Below are positions 36,101-46,170 of a stretch of 64,000 nt of DNA, in pieces. Made by a program: the position numbers and the translations under genes. This DNA comes from Bolinopsis microptera (Eukaryota > Ctenophora > Tentaculata > Lobata > Bolinopsidae): NCBI RefSeq assembly GCF_026151205.1, contig NC_087083.1:8987460-9051459 (forward strand), written 5' to 3'. Positions within the stretch are counted from its first letter, which is position 1, and every line of letters begins with the position of its first letter. The notes under the pieces were generated by a model. The model was given only the letters and a program-made list of their open reading frames with translations. It was not told the DNA's origin and did not search any database.

Positions 36101-39100
36101 TACTGGGTAACTAGTAACACCAAACTCTCCTGATACGCAACAATTCGATTAATTGTAGCAACATTGTGAGCAAAATTGCAGCAAAACTCGTGACGTGAGA
36201 AATTAAGCTAAATCGTTTCGATTGAAAGGAGCGAGGTACAACTCCCATTGCAAAACAGTTGAACACTTTATATCACAAATATTTGACGTAACAAAGCTAA
36301 CTTGTGACGTTATGATTATCAGTTACCTAACAACCATTAGGTTACCTAGCAATCATTAGTTTAAGAGCTCTCTTAGTTTTATTTTTACGGTAATCACTAA
36401 TCACACACGTAAACAAAACTGCACTTTGTTAATCGTTTTAATACGTGAAGAAGAAAAATTTTATTTAGGACGAATAGGTGGCCTTTCTTCGTTCTATAAC
36501 ATAAATAGAACCTTTATTTATTTATAACATTTAGACCGGCAATGAAAACTAAGGACCTTTCAACCATTTCTAATTGTATACATATTTTACTGACATGATT
36601 TTTATCATTAACAAATATTACTGATTAATTATCCGTCATTATCCTAATCATTAATTAGGGTAATCAATTAGTAATTAACCAATTAACTGACCTCAATTAA
36701 CCAATCTAGTAGGATAGCTCGAGCTCCTTGTTTAATGTGGGGATGTTGGAGTATCCCTAACTTAGACGCTTGCCTCTTTTCCTCCTGTGGGTAAAATGCT
36801 ATCAAAATATGTAGAAAATTAGTAAGTTAGCGGTTTAATTAATTAGCAATTCAAGCAGTTCAAGTTTAGATTTGCGATTAATACGATAAATAATATTTAC
36901 GGTTGGTTACTAATATTTACGGTTGGTTACTAATATTTACGGTTGGTTACTAATATTTACGGTTGGTTACTAATATTTACGGTTGATTGGTTACTAAGCG
37001 TAGAATTGTGATAAAACACTCATATCTTAAACTAATAAAAACAAATTTTTATTGTATTTCCTCAGCCAATAAAAGTAAATAAATAAAAATAAAAGGAATT
37101 AAATAAATAATAATAATTATTGATTAATTCATTAATTAATTAACTAAATAAAGTACCTGGTGTTTTAACCCAGCCCAGATCTTGTCATTTGCCGCGAAAT
37201 TGAGTGGTGGAAGAGGTATAACGACAGTGGAGGGTATCTGACTACTACTATAGGCCGGTGAATCCTGGGGAGAGAGAGAGAGAGAGAGGTTAGTAACCTA
37301 TTAACATACTAATTTATCATTAATAACATATTCATTTAGGAGATAGAGATTAGTATAGTAACCTATTAATATATCATTAACATATGTTAATAACATATTC
37401 ATGGCTCATTATTTATGCATGAGATTTATTAATAGTTTTGATTTATTACATCACATACATGATACATTCGTTTAAAATCCACAAGCGAACTCTGCTTTAC
37501 AGGGGTAAGCAGGAGAGGGGTGAGGGACGCGTAGAAAACGTAGAAACAATATAAATAACCAATTTTATCGGTTTTAACGATTGCGTTATTTTCGGAAACC
37601 GCCCTGGAAAAATTTTACCTTGAAGCGATCAGTTTTGTCTGGTTTCTTTTTATCGCTACGCACATACAAATCAACATAAACATATTCAGTCATCTACCCA
37701 AATTGAGAAATAATACAAAGAAATAAACTGCTGCAACTTAAAACGGTAGGAGGTAGTATTTATAATTTTATGCTCGGTTATAAACAAAATCACTCAACGA
37801 AGGAATTATGTACTGATAAGGACTGAGTGATAATTTCAATTGGAAATAGCTGGTATTATTAAAGCTGAAATGGAATGCAGATAAGACTCAAGATAAGCAA
37901 GATAACAAGTATCATATGGTATAACAATCATTCTCAAGCTGCCGAGCTATTATAGGTTAAGTAGATTTACAAATAGTATCTTAACTGAGCAATCGATAAA
38001 GACCAAGTCTTACCTTTCAAAAGTAATTTTCTTCTCGGTACCGAATTTTCTCGAGCGGATCCCAAATTTTTCGAAACAATTTGATTTCTAAAAAGATTTC
38101 CCAGCAAATCAACAATAAAAATGGCGTTTCCCGGTACGCTAGCGAGCGTACCCACTCTTGAAAAGTTTCTGCAAAGTTGCCAACCCGAGGGCAAAATTTT
38201 ATAAATTTTAATAACACCGACACAAAGGCATTCGAATTGAAGTGAGAATTCTCAGAAAACTGAGCCAATGGCTTAGAGTCCAGCCATTGAGACTGACAAC
38301 CTCATGGAGCGAACTGAAACAATGGCTTCAACACTAATTAATATTGATGATACAAAAAGAAAAGCATGGGATAATGAGGGTCTCATATTATGATCTGTTA
38401 ATGTTAGACGGCCCCAACGTTAATGTGGCTTTTGCTATGTGTTGGTTCAGCCGAATTAATTATTATATAATTAAGTTTATTTTTCCATGTTCAGTTAGTT
38501 GTCATCTGGTTACACAATATGCCACTTATCTTCCATTAGTTGTATGTCAAAATAATGTCATTGTAATTTTGCATGGCTGAAATGTAATGTTTGATTTATA
38601 TTATATATTATGATAGTTTAATTTTATTTTAATTAATTGAATTCTTATATTAATTAATTGAATTTTTAAATTTAAAACAATATTAACCTCTCCGAAAGGC
38701 GGTGTTGGAAGCTCAGGTCGGATCTTGTTAGTTTCCTCCCAAGGGGTTGTAGCGTTGTTATCAACATACCTTCTTTTGGAACTCTGCAATTGTAATTGTA
38801 ATTGTAATTGTAATTGTAATTTTAATTGTAATTGTAATTGTAATTTTAATTGTAATTTTAATTGTAATGGTAAATAACAAACTAATCGAAACTTGAATTA
38901 AATAAAGATCGTTGAGCTGCATAGATAAGTTTACAAATGTAGGCCAGTTTTGAGTAAATTAAAAGTGCTAACTGGTACAGTCAATACTGACAACAGTAAG
39001 GAGATAAACAAGCTCATGCTGGATAGACAGATCAGAGAAAGACGATGTCTACTCGGACATTAAAGCCGCCCTAAGTCGAAGCAACTAAGTTGAGTAAATA

Positions 39101-42100
39101 ATACATGCAGAAAATTTGCATGATATTTACAAGATGCAGTGTTTTCAGCTGCTTATGGAGATCACACTTGAATGACTGAAGTTTGTTTGTTATAATTAAT
39201 TTATTCGATTAACACAGTTTCAGTAACCAACACAATTGAAGTTAAAAAACTAAACCAACCAATCAGACCAGAGTATCGGCACCACGTGACACAAACAACC
39301 AATCAGACCAGAGTATCAGCACCACGTGACACAAACTAACCAATCAGACCACAGTATCAGCACCACGTGACACAAACTAACCAATAAGACCACAATATCA
39401 GCACCACGTGACACAAACAACCAATCAGAGCACAGTATCAGCATCACACGTGACACAAATTAACCAATCAAAGCACAGTATTTAACTTACAGCACTGGTT
39501 GTGGGGGCTTGTTTGGGTTGGAGGGGTTTGAAGTGTGACTGTAGAGATGTTTGGCGTGACGATGCAGCCCCAGCTACACACTTCTTCTTCGTTCCCTCCT
39601 GAGAAGTGCGAATCGTTATTCTACGTTTATTAAACCTGAGTTTAAACTACTGACACAGTTTTAAAACTAGCTACTCAACTATTTCATAACACGCCCATAA
39701 GTGACTAAGGTGTGAGCTGATTTTTAAAAAGGTGATGAATATTTAGGATTGGGTGATGACCGAATACTTGGACTAAAACACGAACCGGTTTAAAAAGTGA
39801 TACTACCAACCAGTATGTCTCTACCAACAGTCTCTAATAAACTCACAGTCTCTTATAAACTCACAGTCTCTAATAAACTCACAGTCTCTAATAAACTCAC
39901 AGCCTCTAATAAACTCACAGTCTCCAATAAACTCAGAGTCTCTAATAAACTCACAGTCTCTAATAAACTCACAGCCTCTAATAAACTGACAGTCTCCAAT
40001 AAACTCACAGTCTCTTATAAACTCACAGCCTCTAATAAACTGACAGTCTCCAATAAACTCACAGTCTCTTATAAACTCACAGTCTCTAATAAACTCACTG
40101 TCTCTAATAAACTCACAGTCTCTAATAAACTCACAGTCTCTAATAAACTCACAGTCTCTAATAAACTCACAGTCTCTTATAAACTCACAGTCTCTAATAA
40201 ACTCACTGTCTCTAATAAACTCACAGTCTCTAATAAACTCACAGTCTCTTATAAACTCACAGTCTCTAATAAACTCACAGTCTCTAATAAACTCACAGTC
40301 TCTAATAAACTCACAGTCTCTAATAAACTCACAGTCTCCAATAAACTCACAGTCTCTAATAAACTCACAGTCTCTTATAAACTCACAGTCTCTAATAAAC
40401 TCACAGTCTCTAATAAACTCACAGTCTCCAATAAACTCACAGTCTCCAATTAACTCACAGTCTCTAATAAACTCACAGTCTCTAATAAACTCACAGTCTC
40501 TAATAAACTCACAGTCTCTAATAAACTCACAGTCTCTAATAAACTCACAGTCTCTAATAAACTCACAGTCTCTAATAAACTCACTGTCTCTAATAAACTC
40601 ACAGTCTCTAATAAACTCACTGTCTCTAATAAACTCACAGTCTCTTATAAACTCACAGTCTCTAATAAACTCACAGTCTCTAATAAACTCACTGTCTCTA
40701 ATAAACTCACAGTCTCTAATAAACTCACTGTCTCTAATAAACTCACAGTCTCTAATAAACTCACTGTCTCTAATAAACTCACAGTCTCTTATAAACTCAC
40801 AGTCTCTAATAAACTCACAGTCTCTAATAAACTCACTGTCTCTAATAAACACACAGTCTCTAATAAACTCACAGTCTCTAATAAACTCACTGTCTCTAAT
40901 AAACACACAGTCTCTAATAAACTCACAGTCTCTAATAAACTCACCGTCTCTAATAAACTCACAGTCTCTAATAAACTCACAGTCTCTAATAAACTCACAG
41001 TCTCTAATAAACTATCAGTCTCTAATAAACTCACAATCTCCAATAAACTCACAGTCTCCAATTAACTCACAGTCTCTAATAAACTCACAGTCTCTAATAA
41101 ACTCACAGTCTCTAATAAACTCACAGTCTCTAATAAACTCACAGTCTCTAATAAACTCACAGTCTCTAATAAACTCACAGTCTCTAATAAACTCACTGTC
41201 TCTAATAAACTCACAGTCTCTAATAAACTCACTGTCTCTAATAAACTCACAGTCTCTAATAAACTCACAGTCTCTAATAAACTCACAGTCTCTAATAAAC
41301 TCACTGTCTCTAATAAACTCACAGTCTCTAATAAACTCACTGTCTCTAATAAACTCACAGTCTCTAATAAACTCACCGTCTCTAATAAACTCACAGTCTC
41401 TTATAAACTCACTGTCTCTAATAAACTCACAGTCTCTAATAAACTCACTGTCTCTAATAAACACACAGTCTCTAATAAACTCACGGTCTCTAATAAACTC
41501 ACTGTCTCTAATAAACACACAGTCTCTAATAAACTCACAGTCTCTAATAAACTCACCGTCTCTAATAAACTCACAGTCTCTAATAAACTCACCGTCTCTA
41601 ATAAACTCACAGTCTCTAATAAACTCACAGTCTCTAATAAACTCACAGTCTCTAATAAACTATCAGTCTCTAATAAACTCACAATCTCCAGGGCGGGCAT
41701 GTTTTTTAGACTCTGGAGACAAGCTCCACTGCAGAAGTGCCTCATTCAGGCTGGATAAAGGACAAAAGTACCACCAGCGTGCTATTTGTAAAGAGTAAAG
41801 CAAATGCACAAACAAATATCAAGAGGATAACAGCCACGATCAGAACTTGTTAAGAAGCAGTGAGATTATATAGCCTCAATAAAGATTTTTAGTGGGCAGA
41901 GAGGGAACAGAGAAACCAAGAATTAAGACTGGTGAAGAAAAGTGGGGAAGAAACAATAGTCCTTGCTAAACGCAATGATTTCTGAAATCTGAATACTTCT
42001 TACACACTGATACTGCACTGTGTACATTGCTCAACACATAAGAAATAGACTCCCTCTATACTTAACAAACTTGTCAAAGAAACGAAGAAAAAACCCATAC

Positions 42101-42823
42101 TAAAATAAACATTTCACTTTATCCGGGCTAATAAAGTGAACTTTGTAGATATAAATTCTTATCTACTAACAGCATTTTATCTAATTAGTGTATATTCTAG
42201 AGTACATAATATTTAGTGTGTAGTTGGATATTCTGCAGGGTTCGAAAACTTTCAACACTATGTTGCAAATAATTTGAGTGACAGGTGGATTTCGGTGACA
42301 GGATGAATTTGAGTGACGGGTAGGATTTCTGAGGGTGCATGTATAAGATGACGTGAATGGGACCCAGTCCCCAGCAAACACGATGGTCTTAATATTTATT
42401 TAATTTATGTGCAATAACTGGGTCTATTTTTGACTACTTGTATACTTTTGTTTTGAGTATATACTAATAGGTACCATAATTGTGAACATAGCATGTATTT
42501 GGTGAAGAATTAAAAATTTAATTATTTTTCAGACACCTTAATTACACTTCGGGAGAACTCAATATCTAATATATACAATAATTACCGCTACACCTGTTTC
42601 TGTAAGACTAGTTCTAATTTTCTAGTTCTAATTTCTAGTCCAAATTTTCTAGTTCTAATTTCTAGTTCTAATTATCTTTGTTAAAATGTTCATGAATAAA
42701 AGTATGATGATCACGTGACAGAAACTAACCAATCAGAATTAATTGAATAAAATAATAAATTAAATGTTTTACCTGAAGCACAGTAGTAGACTTTCTCTTG
42801 GCAACTTTTCCCCCACGGATCAT
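27104..42823 (-). CDS. CCNE: Cyclin E (13 exons, 420 aa)
   Basis: Regulatory subunit of CDK2 that drives G1/S entry, acting in the nucleus. Exons, 5' to 3': 42823-42773, 39598-39491, 38783-38688, 37264-37157, 36784-36692, 32573-32512, 31660-31576, 30498-30403, 30233-30158, 29442-29328, 29049-28929, 28756-28634, 27232-27104. All introns are GT-AG and all joins keep frame. The cyclin box (about 121-258) has ARAILLDWLIE, RETFYLSMDYIDRF, QLQLVGITALHMAAKLE and EIYPPGLEKLSYITDN, the pattern of cyclin E rather than A or B. The second fold contains LIDLCSLDV and MIAASAL. The N terminus has basic KVAKRK. The C terminus has LTPESDSD and LTPNSS, matching FBXW7 phosphodegrons. Length fits human cyclin E1 (about 410 aa). 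The ATG at 42823 starts the first exon in frame. The end of exon 13 is the least certain part. Confidence 0.93.
27340..28212. repeat. 21-bp array in cyclin E intron 12, about 41 units
   Basis: The unit is TGTGATATAGCAGGGG plus either ACTGG or CCGGG, so each copy is one of two main types, with rarer CATGGG, AGAGG and AACAG variants. The period is seven codons, and frames of about 300 codons are open on both strands. The array lies wholly between exons 12 and 13 of cyclin E, so these frames are not taken as genes. Confidence 0.95.
28552..28615. promoter_or_regulatory. Two E-box/CCAAT modules
   Basis: CACGTG at 28552 and 28593, each followed after exactly 11 bp by CCAATCAG (28569 and 28610). 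They form a 42-bp direct duplication. The second ends just beyond the exon 12 donor of cyclin E. Confidence 0.6.
29470..29665. repeat. 42-bp array in cyclin E intron 9
   Basis: About five units, each with TCACGTGACACAAACTAGCC followed by AATGATAAGGGAAGT. E-boxes at 29487, 29529, 29571 and 29613 each have CCAAT 11 bp downstream. The array sits just inside the acceptor of exon 10. Confidence 0.9.
30185..30360. promoter_or_regulatory. CCACGTGTTAAA repeats near exon 9
   Basis: AACCACGTGTTA occurs at 30191 inside cyclin E exon 9, and twice more at about 30255-30285 in the intron with a 13-bp period. E-boxes at 30341 and 30349 follow. Confidence 0.4.
30825..30945 (+). promoter_or_regulatory. CArG box and TATA/MEF2-like site in cyclin E intron 7
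   Basis: CCATATAAGG at 30825-30834 and, about 100 bp on, CTATAAATAG after a GA-rich run. CTATAAATAG fits both a TATA box and the MEF2 consensus YTAWWWWTAR. No plus-strand reading frame follows, so an antisense or internal promoter is only a possibility. Confidence 0.25.
32715..35390 (-). mobile_element. L2/CR1-like LINE, 5'-truncated, in cyclin E intron 5
   Basis: One long frame encodes the end of an apurinic-type endonuclease and a complete reverse transcriptase. The 3' end is probably the ATTT repeat at about 32720-32745 (TTTATTTATTTATT on the minus strand), the kind of short tail seen in L2/CR1 elements. The copy lies in the same orientation as cyclin E, inside the 4.1-kb intron between exons 5 and 6. 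The exact 5' boundary and target duplication are not visible to me. Confidence 0.8.
32923..35370 (-). CDS. Non-LTR retrotransposon reverse transcriptase (815 aa, N-truncated)
   Basis: Catalyses target-primed reverse transcription of a LINE. Residues 1-70 hold the C-terminal part of the endonuclease: GGTLDLLFT and the SDHYLVSF motif, with the catalytic N-terminal part missing. The reverse-transcriptase core shows RPISNLTYLSKILEKV, SGYRKFHSCETAV, LLDLSAAFDTINHNLL (motif A), GVPQGSILGPLLFILY (motif B) and YADDTQVYF (motif C). The C-terminal region includes CFIDYCNSVYYGL, KIQNNAARFIFGL and PKIWNELP, which are typical of L2/CR1-group elements. No stops or frameshifts interrupt the frame, which points to recent insertion. 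It cannot be autonomous without the endonuclease N terminus. The stated start is only the first ATG in a truncated copy. Confidence 0.85.
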   Translation of the reverse strand: MINVAQNFIALCESKGFLQHVDSPTHISGGTLDLLFTLGCVSDSLSVTDMMVETSTGTSSDHYLVSFQVPVTFDLHKARTYEEKDVRELSKIDIDKFREDLFCSELNLSEYQSLDETVNLYQNVLEQVLDKHAPLITKRFTAEKSDFWDIKCQIAVRERRRAKRKAKKYPENDEFKTTHFEKCVDAEITINRARDGYYDKQLSSCKGDSKGTYKVINKLLDKEYGSNKLPNGEDIEVAAKLKTFFDQKVKTIYSNIEKEIQNTSLNGQGTKDSTSIDNAKCRLNQFKEVSLSDLETLIKSLPNKSSVLDVIPMWLFKNCLPELLPIIHYIVNESLRVGKFPSALKEASIRPGLKKPTLDVDELKNYRPISNLTYLSKILEKVVHCQLNEYADVNNLFSPYQSGYRKFHSCETAVTKIHNDILMMIDSKSNVVLLLLDLSAAFDTINHNLLLTKLKNAYGITELALSWLQCYLNNRTFKVKVKKATSSEGYLDIGVPQGSILGPLLFILYTRDLEEIVTKYGFSIHLYADDTQVYFTFDVHSSNPDLTAVKNCFLEIKQWMTVNFLKLNDEKTEFIDIGPYVSPIQTMDLGDLSICPVSKAKNLGFLFDHQMNLDSQINAVSKVCYLNQRDLARIGSKLSHDLKVQLVHSNILCFIDYCNSVYYGLTEKNLHKLQKIQNNAARFIFGLYGKKIREPIMPYLKKLHFLPVRFRIKFKISLLVFKCLNNIAPQYLQGHVNLREVRRQSSRLDDDFYLLKVPPAPHFRRTDAAFMFCGPKIWNELPYSVRSLSSVECFKNALKTFYFQLAFDNISNICP
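35860..35877. repeat. Poly-G tract in cyclin E intron 5
   Basis: A run of 18 G residues on the plus strand, so poly-C in the cyclin E transcript. Confidence 0.8.
36897..36990. repeat. 20-bp repeat, four to five copies
   Basis: Tandem copies of ATATTTACGGTTGGTTACTA in cyclin E intron 4, just upstream (in transcription) of exon 5. Confidence 0.85.
38786..38870. repeat. TAATTG hexamer microsatellite
   Basis: A run of TGTAAT/TTTAAT hexamers abutting the acceptor of cyclin E exon 3 (exon edge 38783). On the transcribed strand it reads as ATTACA repeats directly before CAG. Confidence 0.8.
39255..39478. repeat. E-box/CCAAT array, unit about 40-41 bp
   Basis: Five to six units of ACCAATCAGACCAGAGTATC plus AGCACCACGTGACACAAAC, in cyclin E intron 2 next to exon 2. 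The E-box to CCAAT gap is 10 or 11 bp. Confidence 0.85.
39826..41690. repeat. 18-bp array in cyclin E intron 1, about 100 units
   Basis: The unit is AGTCTCTAATAAACTCAC with point variants. It shows block duplication: AACTATCAG recurs at 41011 and 41659 (648 bp, 36 units), and CCAATTAACTC at 40447 and 41059 (612 bp, 34 units). Long frames are open in several phases on both strands and are by-products of the period. On the cyclin E transcript each unit reads GTGAGTTTATTAGAGACT and so presents a 5'-splice-site-like GTGAGT. Confidence 0.95.
42600..42680. repeat. TTCTAGTTCTAAT short repeat
   Basis: Four to five imperfect copies in cyclin E intron 1. An E-box/CCAAT module with an 11-bp gap follows at 42714-42736, close to the exon 1 donor. 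Confidence 0.7.
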
Positions 42824-42849
42824 TTTGTTCTACTGGCTAAATGAATATG

Positions 42850-44030
42850 ACCTGGTTAGATAAAAAGCACAGCATGTTAAAAGTTTTAGATAGGTATACT
42901 TATACTGACGAAATCGAGAGAAAATGTTAACAAATTTAAAGTTATTCAAGTTTAAAATGTACAGTGTAATGTTATAAAAGAGGCAGCAGATGCACCAAAG
43001 GTAAGGTCATGTAGATAATGTGTAACACATTTGACTAGGATGTCATCAGCGAGTGACATGGGATATTCAAAAGATTTGACACAGTCAAAATATAAACCCC
43101 TAATCCAAGAAAACAACAATTTCAAGAAAACAACAATTTTATTTAGTATCAATTAAAGCAGACAAAAATATATTTTCTATATATATAACTAGCACGAACT
43201 TTAGATCAGATATCTTAGGGGACTTGGAGTAGCAAGAGATTGACTAGAAGGTATATACCTTTTACAAAGATACGTCGAGAAGAATCCAGGGTGATACAGG
43301 ATCGGAGAGTGCAGACCAAAAGTTTACGCACCCACCTTTGCCTCCTGAGTTCTTGGTTGGATAGAAATTTATGCAAACTTGGTCGTTTATACTCCAAGTC
43401 CCTTTCTTAAAAGAAGTAGTATTAACTATGTCTAGAGTTAGCTTCGTTCAATAATAACAATATCAATATAATAATCAATATCAATACCAGATAAACCTAC
43501 CGAATAAATTATTAAATATCAATAAATTAATTCATTCCGATAAAAATTTTTATAAATTTAGATATTTAGTATCTAAAAACATTACAACAAATGGTTAAAA
43601 AGCGCCCAAAATCGATTTGAAAGATTTTCTGTCTATAGTACAATCCAAATGTTTCTCTCTTCATCAATGAGAAATATTTCATCACCTGTATATTTGAAAG
43701 GGTCAATGATGACAGCTATGATTTCAACTTATCAGCAATGAACTGGAAAACTATCATCTAAAATCATAAGCATCGACTCAGAAAGAAACTTAGAGATGTA
43801 TCAATTTTACAATTTTCTGCTGTTCACGTCTCCTCAATCTCCAATCAATATGTTATGTGGTCTGCCAGAGAAAACTATTTACAAAAAGTATTTTGCTGGC
43901 AAGGTTGATTCAGTACAAACTTGTCAGACCAGCAGCTGATACCATGGAATCTACAAATTTGAAGTCCGCTAAGTCTTTGTTTTGGTCATCAGCTGATCTC
44001 ACAAGCTGATCCTGCAGGAATCGAAAGGGC
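42850..44030. other. Upstream flank of cyclin E, no gene recognised
   Basis: This is the likely cyclin E promoter side. I see no convincing TATA box or other core element. Frames of about 60 codons on the minus strand (42952-43152, 43215-43397) have no recognisable motif. Confidence 0.35.
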
Positions 44031-44033
44031 GGA

Positions 44034-44360
44034 TCACATGATTACGACGCAGCCCCAAAATAAGTTAGAGCCTTGAAATTTGGCCTGGAGTAAATTCGTT
44101 TTGAGCTCTACTTTTAAACTGCAAAATGTGCTCAGCAGCCGCAGTGACACATATCCACCGAGTTTGCAGATGAGCGCATGGTTTGTTGAGTATTTCTGGC
44201 CACACGTACATGTCATAGGGCAATCCTTTAAATTCAGGTTATATCTAAGAGCTATAGAGTCTGAGAACGGTTTTTTATTCATCAGACATTCATTCGTTTT
44301 TAATGGTAGTGCAGTTAACCAAGCACTTGCCCCTTTCTCAGCAGCTAGTTGGAACATCAA
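44034..44360 (-). pseudogene. Transposable-element protein fragment with zinc-binding motif
   Basis: The 108-codon frame contains KGASAWLTALPL, FSDSIALRYNL, CTCGQKYSTNHALIC and KLGGYVSLR. This block order (WLT-LP, ALRY, C-x-C-G-x-x-x-x-x-x-H-x-x-x-C, GG-SLR) is one I associate with the C-terminal region of reverse-transcriptase proteins common in invertebrate genomes. The frame then decays. I infer a truncated copy. Confidence 0.5.
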
Positions 44361-44454
44361 CTTAGCCAGCGGTGTTGACTCGAGCTCCTGACGTATTTCT
44401 GCTTGTTTCTGTAGATAGAGCTAAAGCAGTAGAGGAGATGGCGGCCTCTCTGGG

Positions 44455-45215
44455 ATCTCACACATCCTGAAACAGAACACTATGTCCCAACGCACTGGTG
44501 TTGGGATGTCTGCCCCCGGTGCCTGCCCGGGTCAATAAAGCAGTCAAGCATCATGTATGTTAGGATGAGCATTCTCAACCAGCAGATGTGGGAACTCCCA
44601 CGAAAGACCGAAACAGATCTAAAGAGACAATTAGCAAAATCGAAAAATAGACTCGAATTTTTTATATAATTTTGAAGCGTATGTTATTGCCCACGTTAAA
44701 ATTATTAGCTATTTTAGATTTAATAATAATAATATTCTACTGCTAAAGATCTTCCAACAGAGTGCAGTATTTTGTAGACCACTGAACCATGGTCAGTAAT
44801 ACTTTTTGAAAGCCGCTCTAATTTTTTCATTTGTGAGAGCCATTCTTAATCAGGTAGAAAACTACACTGAGAACTGGAACAGCGAAAATCTCTATCTACA
44901 TTATTATTATTAAATCTAAAATAGTTAATAATTTAATTAATTATTAACATGCCCCTTAACGTGGGCAATAACATACGCTTTAAAATTATATAAACAAATT
45001 CGAGTCTATTTTTCCAATTGTCTCTTTAGATCTGTTACGTCTTTCGTGGGAGTTCCCACATCTGCTGGCTGAGACCAGCGCTGGTTGAGGATGCTCATCT
45101 TAACATACATGATGCTTGATGCTTGGTGTTGGGATGTCTGCCTGGGGCAGACATCCCAACACCAATGCGTTGGGACATAGTGTTGGTCTGTTTCAAGATG
45201 AGTTAGATCCTAGAG
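44455..45215. mobile_element. Fold-back inverted repeat, arms about 280-310 bp
   Basis: The left arm (about 44455-44735) and right arm (about 44905-45215) are inverted copies. Shared segments include TGTCCCAACGCA, GTGTTGGGATGTCTGCC, GTGGGAACTCCCACGAAAGA and GCGTATGTTATTGCCCACGT with their reverse complements. The spacer is about 170 bp. The right arm holds an extra local palindrome around TGTCTGCCTGGGGCAGACA. No transposase is visible. Confidence 0.75.
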
Positions 45216-45548
45216 AAGCCTCCATCTCCTGAGCCCTGGTTTCCTGCCACATTGGTACCTCTGAAAGTATAGAAAGGTGGTGGATTTCTGGCCGGGGTCC
45301 AATATTCTCCCTCTTTATTACTTTATTACTTCTTTATTACTTACTTACTTACTTACTATTCTTTAAGGTGTTATCATTTCTCTGAGATGTTTGCAGAGTC
45401 TTTGTTTTCTAGTCTTTCCTGTTGGCTAAGTCCTGGAGAGATTCATTTTGTATTGTGCTCTGCCAATTGCAACACTTGAATTACTTTATTGTATATATAC
45501 TGTTTGACACTTTTTCATATATGTAGATTCATTTTGTTCCCAAAGAAA

Positions 45549-45809
45549 TTAGACTCTCCTAATGAACGCTTTTTGTGTGCTGCTTTTTGTTGATATTAGA
45601 ACTTCTTCTAGATAGGAATATGAGTCAGTTCCATTAAGTTCTTGTTTAAGTTGAAGGTGACTGGTATCTTGGACTTCTAGACATAGCAGAAGCTGGTGAT
45701 CAGGAGAATCATCGAAGTTGTTACAGAAACGACAGGCTTCACCACTGTATTTACCCATGAACTTCTGGATACCTGCAAAGAATGGTGAGCTGCAGTGAAT
45801 ATAATCCAT
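45549..45809 (-). pseudogene. Retrotransposon C-terminal zinc-finger fragment
   Basis: The 86-codon frame includes YSGEACRFCNNFDDSPDHQL followed by LLC, a C-x-x-C-x(8)-H-x(4)-C finger as found after the reverse transcriptase of non-LTR elements. The rest of the element is absent. It sits just beyond the fold-back repeat. Confidence 0.5.
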
Positions 45810-46170
45810 TATTCGGTAGTATATCAGTATGCAGTAGAAGATTAGGCAGTATCCTCCTTATTCAACCTTCAATCATGAATCAAGGATTTCATTATTTTTT
45901 TAAATTACGAATGCGTCGACCAGATAATATTAAATAAAATAAAATATACTTTTATAGCACAATTTGGTGTCGAAACCACAATTTTTCAAGTAAGTGCTTT
46001 TGATGATAAGACCAAAGACATACACAAAAAACAATGTTGATGATAATATAAATGTAGGCACCATGAAGAGCTGTTGGCATTATCCAAAAGATGTTGGCAT
46101 TATCCAAAAGCTTCATCATAATCAGAGTGAAGGATGATAATGTGCGGCACATAATATATAATCTATGTAA

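Noticed and set aside
39797-41745. Frames encoding FIRDCE, SLLETV and LTVSNK repeats
   Set aside because: They are by-products of the 18-bp array. Several frames on both strands are open at once and there is no codon-level selection.
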